From Chloroflexota bacterium (GTDB lineage: Bacteria > Chloroflexota > Dehalococcoidia > Bin125): 6,278 nucleotides of DNA. The number at the start of each line of letters is the position of its first letter. Position 1 is the first letter of the stretch. The translations under genes were made by a program, and so were the position numbers. Below, piece after piece: positions 1 to 5,627 of this stretch. The stretch spans positions 1 through 6,278 of the forward strand of contig JAPUIR010000120.1 of assembly GCA_027296805.1 (NCBI GenBank). The letters are read 5' to 3'. Under the pieces are notes generated by a model, which saw only the letters and a program-made list of their open reading frames with translations, made no database searches and was not told the origin of the DNA.

Positions 1-149
1 TGATTCTGCAACCTCGCAGCTGAGCCGGCCCCGTCCGTCGCCTGCTGTCACCGTATAAAAGGGAGGGGATCAACGTGGGCTGTCCCAGGTTGGGCGGCCT
101 GCTCCCCCTGTCAGACCGACAGCGCGTCGGGACGGCCCGCCCCCCGAGG

Positions 150-309
150 GGAGCCCCACTCGATGTTCGGCAACGCCGTGTTCGGATCGAGGCCGATGAA
201 GATGAAGACGCCAGCGGGCACCGAAGCGGTACTCCTCGCCGCTGGCGCGGTCGCGGGCGACGACTTCCTGCAGCCTGCCGCCGCTGCCACGGAACTCTTC
301 CCCGCTTCC
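150..309 (-). pseudogene. Thioredoxin-reductase-like remnant, frameshifted and truncated
   Basis: Two minus-strand reading frames together resemble the second half of a thioredoxin reductase (FAD/NAD(P)H pyridine nucleotide-disulfide oxidoreductase). The first, about 309-223, reads EEFRGSGGRLQEVVARDR, then SGEEYRF. The second, 221 downward, reads VPAGVFIFIGLDPNT, which is very close to the GVFIFIGxxPNT segment near the end of the NADPH domain in this family. The two join only if base 222 is treated as an extra base, so the gene is frameshifted. A TAG at 312-310 closes the first frame upstream, and the N-terminal FAD domain and the CxxC region are absent. Downstream the likeness fades after PNT. 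A weak AGD-like tail in another frame near 1-50 has the right order and spacing but is too poor to call. I made the family call from motif memory and ran no alignment. Confidence 0.55.
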
Positions 310-351
310 CTATCTGGTAGCCGGCGCGTCCGATCGCCGCTGAATCGTGGG

Positions 352-600
352 CTACTTCGCCTTGTCGCCTTTTCGGCGATTCGCAGTCGTGTTCAGCGCC
401 CGCAAGTTCCTCGGGTTATCTGTCCCACCCTTGGCTTTCGGATTGCGGTGGTCGATTTCCCATCCGGTTCCGCCGCCTTTGCCATAGGCCGGTTTGTACA
501 TGGGATTGCCAAGCTCATCCCGCCGATGCAGATTGGGGTTCTTGCCGCGGATCTTGCTTGCCCGGTCCCAGGCCGCTTCGCGATCAGACTTCTTTACCAC
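352..600 (-). CDS. Small HNH endonuclease-domain protein
   Basis: This 82-residue protein is almost entirely an HNH (beta-beta-alpha metal) nuclease domain. The core is GWEIDH at residues 46-51, then PKAKGG (54-59), DNPRNL (61-66) and NRRKGD (74-79). D50-H51, N65 and N74 are the expected metal and catalytic positions. There are no cysteines, so this is the type without a zinc knuckle. The start is GTG at 600-598, with AGGGAG eight bases upstream and an in-frame TAG five codons upstream, so no longer start is possible. A hand count over 361-600 gives about 59% GC, below its roughly 70% neighbours, which suggests transfer. It lies between two broken genes on different strands. HNH proteins this small occur in phage packaging, restriction and homing contexts, and nothing here decides between them. 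Likely a real gene, but the role is unknown. Confidence 0.75.
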   Translation of the reverse strand: MVKKSDREAAWDRASKIRGKNPNLHRRDELGNPMYKPAYGKGGGTGWEIDHRNPKAKGGTDNPRNLRALNTTANRRKGDKAK

Positions 601-608
601 GGCATCTA

Positions 609-614
609 CTCCCT
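609..614 (-). promoter_or_regulatory. Ribosome binding site fixing the HNH GTG start
   Basis: AGGGAG on the minus strand, eight bases before the GTG at 600-598. With the in-frame TAG at 615-613 it leaves this GTG as the only plausible start. Confidence 0.5.
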
Positions 615-808
615 AGAACGGTGCTGTCTCAACGATACACCCAAGGGTTCCGCGTCGCCGGTGCGCTTCCTTGCCGCCGGTCAGTCACGGGCATCGTCAG
701 CCCCGCCTGCCACGCGTTGATCAAGGCTCGTTCACGAGGCCCCGGGAACGGCTGCGGCGAATGAAGAACTACCCGAAGGGTGGTTGGCGCTACTACCCCA
801 TCGACGTC

Positions 809-1336
809 CGTATGCCCACGGTCTGCGACGCCTTCGATATCCCCATCCTGGTCCTCTGCGACACCCCCGGCATGATGGTGGGCCCCGAGGTGGAGAAGAC
901 CGCTCTGGTGCGCCACTGCTGCCGCCTCTTCGTGACCGGCGCCAACCTCACGGTTCCCCACTTCACCATCGTTCTGCGCAAGGCCTACGGCCTGGGTGCC
1001 CAGGCGATGGCTGGGGGTGGCTTCAAGGAGCCCATGTTCGCGGTCGCCTGGCCCACGGGGGAATTCGGCGGCATGGGGCTCGAAGGTCAGGTCAAACTCG
1101 GCTACCGGAACGAGCTGGCCGCCATGGACGACCCTCACGAACGCGCGAGGCGCTTTGAAGAGCTCGTGGAACGCGCCTACGATCGCGGCAGGGCGATCAA
1201 CTCGGGCGTCTCCTTTGGCGTCGACGATGTGATCGATCCCGCCGATTCCCGCCGCTGGATTAGCAACGCCCTGCGCTCCGTCCCCAAGCGCGAACGACGC
1301 CTGGAGAAAAAGCGCCGCAACGTCGACACCTGGTAG
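809..1336 (+). pseudogene. Acyl-CoA carboxylase carboxyltransferase subunit, C-terminal fragment
   Basis: This is the C-terminal carboxyltransferase domain of a biotin-dependent acyl-CoA carboxylase beta subunit (propionyl-, acetyl- or methylcrotonyl-CoA type). Intact enzymes move carboxyl groups from carboxybiotin to an acyl-CoA. Recognisable stretches in order are CDAFDIPIL, DTPGMMVGPEVEKTALVRH, GANLTVP, TIVLRKAYGLGAQAMAGG, WPTGEFGGMGLEG, DDVIDPADSRRW and the family's usual VDTW end. Family members are about 500-530 residues, whereas only about 175 remain. The frame stays open upstream to 671, but the codons before about 809 show no likeness to the family in any frame I read, so the N-terminal domain is gone. 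The remaining sequence has no internal stops and well-kept motifs, so the loss looks recent. It could be translated from ATG 761 or 812 but should not be active alone. It converges on the selenoprotein gene. Confidence 0.85.
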
Positions 1337-1426
1337 CGGTTGAGCATCCTGGCGCAGGGGCACCCGGCGGAGAACAGCCATCCTGCCGCGCGCGAACGTA
1401 AGGCCCCCGCGGCTTGTCGCGCGAGG

Positions 1427-1444
1427 CACGATGACAACATCGTG
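1427..1444. repeat. Dyad copy 1: CACGAT-N6-ATCGTG
   Basis: Perfect inverted repeat with 6-base arms and centre GACAAC. It lies 123 bases past the selenoprotein stop and 90 bases past the carboxyltransferase stop, in a convergent gap. Arms and spacing are identical to the copies at 2888-2905 and 5551-5568. No run of T follows on either strand. Confidence 0.8.
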
Positions 1445-1509
1445 GCGACCGATGCGGCGTGCGTGATCAGCGCGCAGCTCTCTTGGCGGACTCGAACCTC
1501 GCACTGGGT

Positions 1510-1541
1510 GCGCGCCTAGGCAATTTCACCGTCGGGCGCGC
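1510..1541 (-). terminator. Possible hairpin terminator after the selenoprotein gene
   Basis: Arms GCGCGCC (1510-1516) and GGCGCGC (1535-1541) pair perfectly around an 18-base loop, and wobble pairs plus a bulge can extend the stem outward. It begins about 26 bases after the selenoprotein TAA. No U-tract follows on the minus strand, so it is not a classical intrinsic terminator. It may be a 3'-protecting hairpin or chance pairing in GC-rich DNA. Confidence 0.3.
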
Positions 1542-1567
1542 GTGCCGTTCCGCGGCCGGGCGGACGA

Positions 1568-2737
1568 TTACATCCGGTGGCCGGGTGCCATGTAGAACCA
1601 GACCGGCTGCGGGGCGTCTTGGTCCTTGATGGCGCGCCGGGCGGCCAGGAGGAGCTTGCCCGCTTCGGTGCGCTCGAAGAACCAGGCCTCGGCCTGACGA
1701 CCGCCCGGCGGGGGCCCATCGACCAGTTCGAGGGCCGCTTCCTCGTAGTACGTGCGAACGTCGTGAGCGAGGGCCATCGGGTTCTTCCCCGGGAGTTCGA
1801 CGGCGGTCCAATCAGCGCCGTCCGCGATGCGCTGGAGCATGTCCAGAGCCGCGGGGACACCATCGGCGTCGACGACGCGGCCGACGCTGGTCACGCCGCG
1901 CCGTGCACGGGCACGGTCGTAGGCGTTGCGGAGCCCGTTGGCTTCGTCGACGGCAGCCGGGAGGTCGGGGTCAAAGCGGGGTGGAAGGGTGCAACTGATC
2001 GGCTCTTCGTCGGCGACGATCTGCTCGGGATGGTCCTCCAGGACAGGCCCGGACGGGCGCTCCAAGAGTGCAAAGGCGCGCCGGAGGACGTCGTGTTGGA
2101 AGTCGGCGTCGTCAGGCTTGCCCAGGGGGCGGCCGAGGGGAAACTCGCAGTGGAGAACACGCGGAGGGTGCATCCGCTCAGGGACGCTGCGGATTGTGGT
2201 GATGGCGACGGTGGAAAGCCCAGCGGCTTCGAAGACGTGGGCGAGCGTACACACGGTACGCGAACAGAGCGGTCAAACGGGGGTGAGGAGGACCACGTCG
2301 ACACCCTCCGCCTTGAGCTCTGCGGCGCAGGCGGGGCCGCTATCGAGGCGGACGGTGGCAACGTCGTCCGGCTGGTTGCCGGCGAAGGCGAAGTGGCGGG
2401 GGGCAACGGAGCCGATGACGCCCTGGGCAGCCAGCTCGTCCAGGCGGTCGAGCGGATAGACCACGTTGTGGTCGATGGCGAAGGCGGAGCGGTCGAAGTT
2501 GGGGCTCCAGTGGCCGAGGATGAGCCGTCGGTCAGTGGCGTCAAGCGCGCGGTAGGTCGTATCCCCAGCGACGAAGGCATCCTCGCCTTGGGGATACAAA
2601 GCGGCTGTCGTCACGACGGCGACGCGCGCCTCGGCGAGCGGAGGGGCCGGCGTCCAGGCCGTATCTCGGAAAACAGGGACGGGGATGGTCCCGACATGGT
2701 CGCGCATCGTGGCGTCGCCGAGGGCAGTCTGCGGCAT
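1568..2737 (-). CDS. GrdB/PrdB-family selenoprotein with in-frame UGA (Sec155)
   Basis: This is a selenoprotein B homologue of the glycine/sarcosine/betaine/D-proline reductase family (Pfam GRDB). In that family the Sec attacks the substrate during reductive C-N cleavage. Two minus-strand ORFs (2779-2276 and 2254-1568) lie in the same frame with a single TGA between them at 2275-2273. Read through, the protein is 389 residues. Before the TGA are HWSPNFDRSAF (76-86), PLDRL (95-99), GVIGSVAPRHF (106-116) and VDVVLLTPV (146-154). Then come Sec155-P-L-C158, C163, FEAAGLSTVAIT, and FPLGRPLGKP with the conserved middle region. The TGA falls at the UxxC redox motif, where homologues carry Sec or Cys. 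The ATG at 2737 is chosen because AGAGGAG lies five bases upstream; the 2779 start lacks such support. PrdB has its Sec at about residue 151, close to 155 here, but this protein is longer than PrdB (about 240 residues) and shorter than GrdB (about 430). No other reductase subunit is in the window, so the substrate is unknown. Confidence 0.88.
2245..2275 (-). promoter_or_regulatory. Putative bacterial SECIS element
   Basis: After the TGA (2275-2273) come an 11-base spacer, arm GCGTAC, loop CGTGT and arm GTACGC, giving a perfect 6-bp stem. The loop occupies positions +18 to +22 after the UGA and has a G as its second base. Bacterial SECIS hairpins recognised by SelB lie within the coding sequence at about this distance, with a short loop carrying a G near its 5' side. 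I judged the pairing by eye and did no folding calculation. Confidence 0.75.
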
Positions 2738-2742
2738 GGGGG

Positions 2743-2749
2743 CTCCTCT
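2743..2749 (-). promoter_or_regulatory. Ribosome binding site fixing the selenoprotein start
   Basis: AGAGGAG with a 5-base spacer before the ATG at 2737-2735. This strong match favours that start over the in-frame non-ATG start 14 codons upstream. Confidence 0.7.
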
Positions 2750-2887
2750 GGCTGCGAAGGTGCGACTGCAAAGTAGCATTCGCGCGCCGCAGGATCAGTG
2801 CGGCCAGCGGCGTCTTCGGACCGAGCGACGAATCCTTGCACGCCTCGATTCGCATCCCGTCGGGGACCCCTCCCGCGATCCTCACAC

Positions 2888-2905
2888 CACGATCGGGCCA
2901 TCGTG
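2888..2905. repeat. Dyad copy 2: CACGAT-N6-ATCGTG
   Basis: Perfect 6-base arms with centre CGGGCC, between the amidohydrolase stop (9 bases away) and the selenoprotein start (150 bases away). It overlaps a second, imperfect hairpin (2872-2897, stem of 7 pairs with one bulged base). In minus-strand RNA the stem can extend by two wobble pairs. No T-run follows. It could be an operator for the selenoprotein gene or a 3' hairpin of the FAD/amidohydrolase message. Confidence 0.8.
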
Positions 2906-2914
2906 ACAGCCGCT

Positions 2915-4135
2915 CTAGGCGTCAGCTGCGCGATGATCAGCCGCCACGATGCCATCCTTGACGACCAGGTCGACCGCTCGGACGTGGTTAATGTCATCGA
3001 GGGGGTTCCCGCGCACGGCCACCAAGTCCGCGATCTTTCCGGCCTCGATCGTGCCGACCCGGTCGCTCATGCCGCAGAGGGCCGCGGCGTGCGTGGTCGC
3101 CGCCTGCAGGGTCTGCCACGGCGTCGCGCCGGACTTGACCCACAATTCCATCTCCTGGTGCACCGCGTCCTTCTGCGGCCCGGCATCAGACCCCAGGGCC
3201 ATCTTCACGCCCGCCTGGAGGGCGGCGCGGAACCAATGTCGATGCTCGTCGGCCGCCGCGTCGGCCCGATCCCAGAGGTCCGCCGGCAGCGGATGGTCCG
3301 TCACCCACTGCCGTTCGAACTCGCTCACTGCTTGAGACGGGGTCAGGTGGGAGATGCAGAGAGTCGGCACGTACCAGGCGTCCTTCTCAAGCAAGAGCTC
3401 GATGCATTCCTCGTCCATCGCGTAGCCGTGCTCCAGTGAGTGGGCGCCCAGCCGCAACGCGGCCTTCACCGCCGCCGGATTCGTGGCGTGCGCCATCACC
3501 GGGTAGTCGCGCTGGCGCGCGAGGCGAAAGGCCGCATCCAGCTCCTCTTCCAACCAGTAGAGGTGCTTGGGTTGGTCCCAGAATGGCCCCATGATGCCAC
3601 CCGACAGGTTCAGCTTGATGTGGTCGACCCGATGCTCAATTTGGTCGCGAACCGCCCGCACGATCTCCGTGGGACCGTCACAGACCAAGGCGATCTCATG
3701 TCGCGGCAAGTGCCCGCCGGTCGTGGTCAAGAAGTACCCGCAGGCCGCGATGCGCGGCCCCACCCAGCGACCGGACTCCGCCGCCTCGCGGAGCGCGACA
3801 TCGATGAACGCCGGCATCCCCGCACTGCGCATGCCGGTCACGCCTCCCTGGCGGAGTCCCTCACTGGCAATGGCTGCATAATCGAGTGTCCGCGCGGGCA
3901 GCGTCAGGCTGGCGGGCCGTGGAGCCAGCGGGAATAGATGTGAGTGCGCGTCCCACAGCCCCGGAATCAGATAAGCACCGTCCAGGTCCAGCACCGTGGA
4001 GTCGCTGCCGGACGTGGCTCCGGGGCGCTCGTAATCGATCTCCTCGATGCGGCCGTCGCGCACAGTCACCCGTCCCGCGCGCGGCACCGGCTGAACCGCA
4101 TCGATCACGATGGCGTTGATGAGCTCAAGTGGCAC
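2915..4135 (-). CDS. Metal-dependent amidohydrolase (imidazolonepropionase/prolidase-like)
   Basis: This 406-residue protein of the amidohydrolase superfamily (COG1228-like) should hydrolyse an amide, cyclic amide or peptide-like C-N bond using a metal centre in a TIM barrel. Visible ligands in order are H64 and H66 in IPGLWDAHSHL, K174 in HIKLNLSGG (the expected carboxylated lysine), H216 in VMAHAT, H236 in HSLEHG and D317 in LGSDAG. The C-terminal GTIEAGKIADLVAV returns to the small beta-sandwich domain begun by residues 1-60. Length and all metal ligands fit an intact enzyme. There is no signal peptide, so it is probably cytoplasmic. The start is GTG at 4135 with GAGG five bases upstream, 29 bases after the stop of the FAD oxidoreductase, so the two are probably cotranscribed and may act in sequence. 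Relatives include arginine/lysine carboxypeptidase-like and prolidase-like enzymes; the substrate cannot be told. Confidence 0.9.
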   Translation of the reverse strand: MPLELINAIVIDAVQPVPRAGRVTVRDGRIEEIDYERPGATSGSDSTVLDLDGAYLIPGLWDAHSHLFPLAPRPASLTLPARTLDYAAIASEGLRQGGVTGMRSAGMPAFIDVALREAAESGRWVGPRIAACGYFLTTTGGHLPRHEIALVCDGPTEIVRAVRDQIEHRVDHIKLNLSGGIMGPFWDQPKHLYWLEEELDAAFRLARQRDYPVMAHATNPAAVKAALRLGAHSLEHGYAMDEECIELLLEKDAWYVPTLCISHLTPSQAVSEFERQWVTDHPLPADLWDRADAAADEHRHWFRAALQAGVKMALGSDAGPQKDAVHQEMELWVKSGATPWQTLQAATTHAAALCGMSDRVGTIEAGKIADLVAVRGNPLDDINHVRAVDLVVKDGIVAADHRAADA

Positions 4136-4164
4136 GACCGCCTCGCTTTCCTGCGCTCCCCGCC

Positions 4165-5463
4165 TCAGAGCACGGCCCGGGGCTCTGCGAGCGCCCCCTC
4201 CGCGAACCGCCCAAAACGGAAGCTACGTAGGTCGAGCGACGGCGCCCCGTCGACGATGAGTTCCGAGACCAGGCGTCCGGCGATCGGCCCGAGCGCGAAG
4301 CCGTGACCGCTGAACCCGGCGGCCACGACCAGGCCACGCGGGTGATCGACGGCGTCGATCACCGGGACGGCATCCGGCGTGCTGTCGATTACGCCCGCCC
4401 ACTGCTCCTCGCTCTCGACGGGGTCGAGCCCTGGGAGCCAGCGCCGAAACACTTGAAGGGCCCGCGCCGCGTCGCGGCGGTTCGGTGCGGGTTCGACGGC
4501 GTGACGGTGACGGAAGGGGTGCCGGCTGCGATCGCCAGCCCCGATCGAATCCACCAGATCTCGCAACAGCGGCCGACCCACGTGGATTCTGAACAACCCG
4601 CGGTTGCGCCAGTAGTTGGGGAGGAAGCCGCGAAGCTGCCGCAAACTGTCGAGCCTCACGTCGTAGTCGACCCGACTTCCGGCCAGGATGACGCGCCCGT
4701 CACGGCGTTGGCGGAAGGAGAACTCACCCGCCCACACCCCCGCTCGCGTGATGGGCGCGAGGGGCGCAGTCCGCTGGACCGTCGCTCGCACCATGCGTTG
4801 CGGCAAGACGAGGCCGAGGGGCCGCAGGAGGCGGGAGGACCAGGCGCCCGCGGCGCAGACGATGTGGCTCGTGGCGATCTCTCCTCGGTCCGTGCTGACC
4901 CCAGTCACAGTACCGGCGTCCGCGACGATCCGGTCCACCGCGCAGCCCGACACCACGGTCCCCCCGGCGTCCTCGACGGCCCGGGCGAAGGCCTGCGTGG
5001 TCTTGGCTGGATCGGCGTGTCCGTCGCTGGGGGTGTACAAGCCACCTACTACTGGACCTCGCAGATCCGGGATCAGGTCCTGGACCTCCGCTGCGGACAA
5101 GAGCTGCGCCTCCAGAGGCCACTCGTGTGCTGCATCCAGCCACCGTTCGTAGAGGGCAAGGCGCTCGGCACTGGTGGCGAGCGCCAGGTTGCCGCCGCGG
5201 GTCCATTCCAGATCCGCCTCCAGCTCCGTCTCCAACGTCTGCCAGATGCGGTTGCTCTCCATCGCCAAGGGTAATTCCAAGGGGTGGCGCCCTTGCTGAC
5301 GGACGAAACCCCAGTTCCGACCGGACTGCTCCTCCCCGATCGCGCCGCGTTCCAGCAGGACGACGGAGATGCCGCGCCGCGCTAGGTAATACGCGCTGGC
5401 CGCTCCCACGATCCCCCCACCCACCACAACCGCGTCAGCCCGTTCCGGAAGCGCTGCATCCAT
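4165..5463 (-). CDS. FAD-dependent oxidoreductase, DAO (glycine/D-amino acid/sarcosine oxidase) family
   Basis: This 432-residue flavoprotein probably oxidises an amine or amino acid. The N-terminal Rossmann fold reads VVVGGGIVG (12-20), with acidic E38 at the end of the second strand to bind the adenosine ribose. It is followed by the SGRNWGFVRQQGR segment (47-59), where this family contacts or attaches the flavin. Near the C terminus, GFSGHGFALGP (383-393) is the second FAD-contact motif, and the ending FRFGRFAEG is typical of the group. The frame is open upstream to 5553, but I start at ATG 5463 because CGAGG lies seven bases before it and the extra 30 residues are Pro/Ala/Arg-rich with no likeness to the fold. 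It is probably cotranscribed with the amidohydrolase 29 bases downstream. Dyad copy 3 lies 87 bases upstream of its start. The exact substrate is not readable. Confidence 0.9.
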   Translation of the reverse strand: MDAALPERADAVVVGGGIVGAASAYYLARRGISVVLLERGAIGEEQSGRNWGFVRQQGRHPLELPLAMESNRIWQTLETELEADLEWTRGGNLALATSAERLALYERWLDAAHEWPLEAQLLSAAEVQDLIPDLRGPVVGGLYTPSDGHADPAKTTQAFARAVEDAGGTVVSGCAVDRIVADAGTVTGVSTDRGEIATSHIVCAAGAWSSRLLRPLGLVLPQRMVRATVQRTAPLAPITRAGVWAGEFSFRQRRDGRVILAGSRVDYDVRLDSLRQLRGFLPNYWRNRGLFRIHVGRPLLRDLVDSIGAGDRSRHPFRHRHAVEPAPNRRDAARALQVFRRWLPGLDPVESEEQWAGVIDSTPDAVPVIDAVDHPRGLVVAAGFSGHGFALGPIAGRLVSELIVDGAPSLDLRSFRFGRFAEGALAEPRAVL

Positions 5464-5470
5464 TCCATGT

Positions 5471-5475
5471 CCTCG
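5471..5475 (-). promoter_or_regulatory. Ribosome binding site fixing the FAD oxidoreductase start
   Basis: CGAGG with a 7-base spacer before the ATG at 5463-5461. It supports this start over the longer open frame. A second ATG at 5468-5466 is out of frame. Confidence 0.55.
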
Positions 5476-5484
5476 CCGGTCCGC

Positions 5485-5502
5485 GCCCGCCGATGCGCGG
5501 GC
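5485..5502 (-). other. GC-rich leader hairpin before the FAD oxidoreductase
   Basis: GCCCGC and GCGGGC pair perfectly around the 6-base centre CGATGC, ending about ten bases upstream of the FAD gene's ribosome binding site. It could modulate translation or be chance in GC-rich DNA. Confidence 0.25.
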
Positions 5503-5550
5503 TCGAAGGATAGGGGGAGGAGCTGGCTCAGGGGGCAACGGGAAAGCCGG

Positions 5551-5568
5551 CACGATGAGCGGATCGTG
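5551..5568. repeat. Dyad copy 3: CACGAT-N6-ATCGTG
   Basis: Perfect 6-base arms with centre GAGCGG, in the 164-base gap between the LLM gene stop (59 bases away) and the FAD oxidoreductase start (87 bases away). Apart from the arms, it shares only gCACGATGA....ATCGTGgc with copy 1, so the copies are not parts of a long duplicated segment. Confidence 0.8.
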
Positions 5569-5627
5569 GCAGAGCCTTCTGGGAGGGATGGCCGTCGCGA
5601 TGGCTCATGAGGCTGGTTCGCTCGGCC

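Larger units (their letters stand above)
1337..1567. other. Convergent intergenic region, no gene seen
   Basis: These 231 bases separate the ends of two convergent genes. No coding stretch is convincing on either strand. The region holds one copy of the shared dyad (1427-1444) and a GC-rich hairpin just after the selenoprotein stop (1510-1541). Confidence 0.6.

Noticed and set aside
75..320. Plus-strand 81-codon ORF with GTG start behind GGGAGGGG
   Set aside because: The ribosome-binding-like sequence is good, but the product is Arg-rich without motifs and is antisense to the reductase remnant.
629..1504. Minus-strand ORF of 291 codons
   Set aside because: It is antisense to the well-conserved carboxyltransferase fragment and shows no family likeness of its own.
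1478..1505. tRNA T-arm-like string (GGTTCGAGTCCGCC on the minus strand)
   Set aside because: The T stem has mismatches, and I could not find matching acceptor, D and anticodon arms, so it is not a tRNA gene.
2273..2275. TGA as an ordinary nonsense mutation making a pseudogene
   Set aside because: It falls exactly on the family's Sec/Cys redox position, both sides are well conserved in frame, and a SECIS-like hairpin follows. A random stop would not be expected to satisfy all three.
1577..2776. Plus-strand ORF of 399 codons as a real gene
   Set aside because: It is Gly/Val/Arg-rich without recognisable motifs and lies opposite a gene with clear family motifs. Long antisense ORFs are common in GC-rich DNA.
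2765..2815. Promoter-like TGCTACTTT upstream of the selenoprotein gene
   Set aside because: It resembles an extended -10, but no convincing -35 lies at the right distance and the host promoter consensus is unknown.
4303..5274. Plus-strand ORF of 323 codons
   Set aside because: It is antisense to the conserved FAD oxidoreductase, has no domain likeness, and its composition is explained by the opposite strand.
5464..5553. N-terminal extension of the FAD oxidoreductase
   Set aside because: The extra 30 residues are low-complexity Pro/Ala/Arg, there is no good ribosome binding site at 5553, and the ATG at 5463 has one and sits just before the Rossmann fold.
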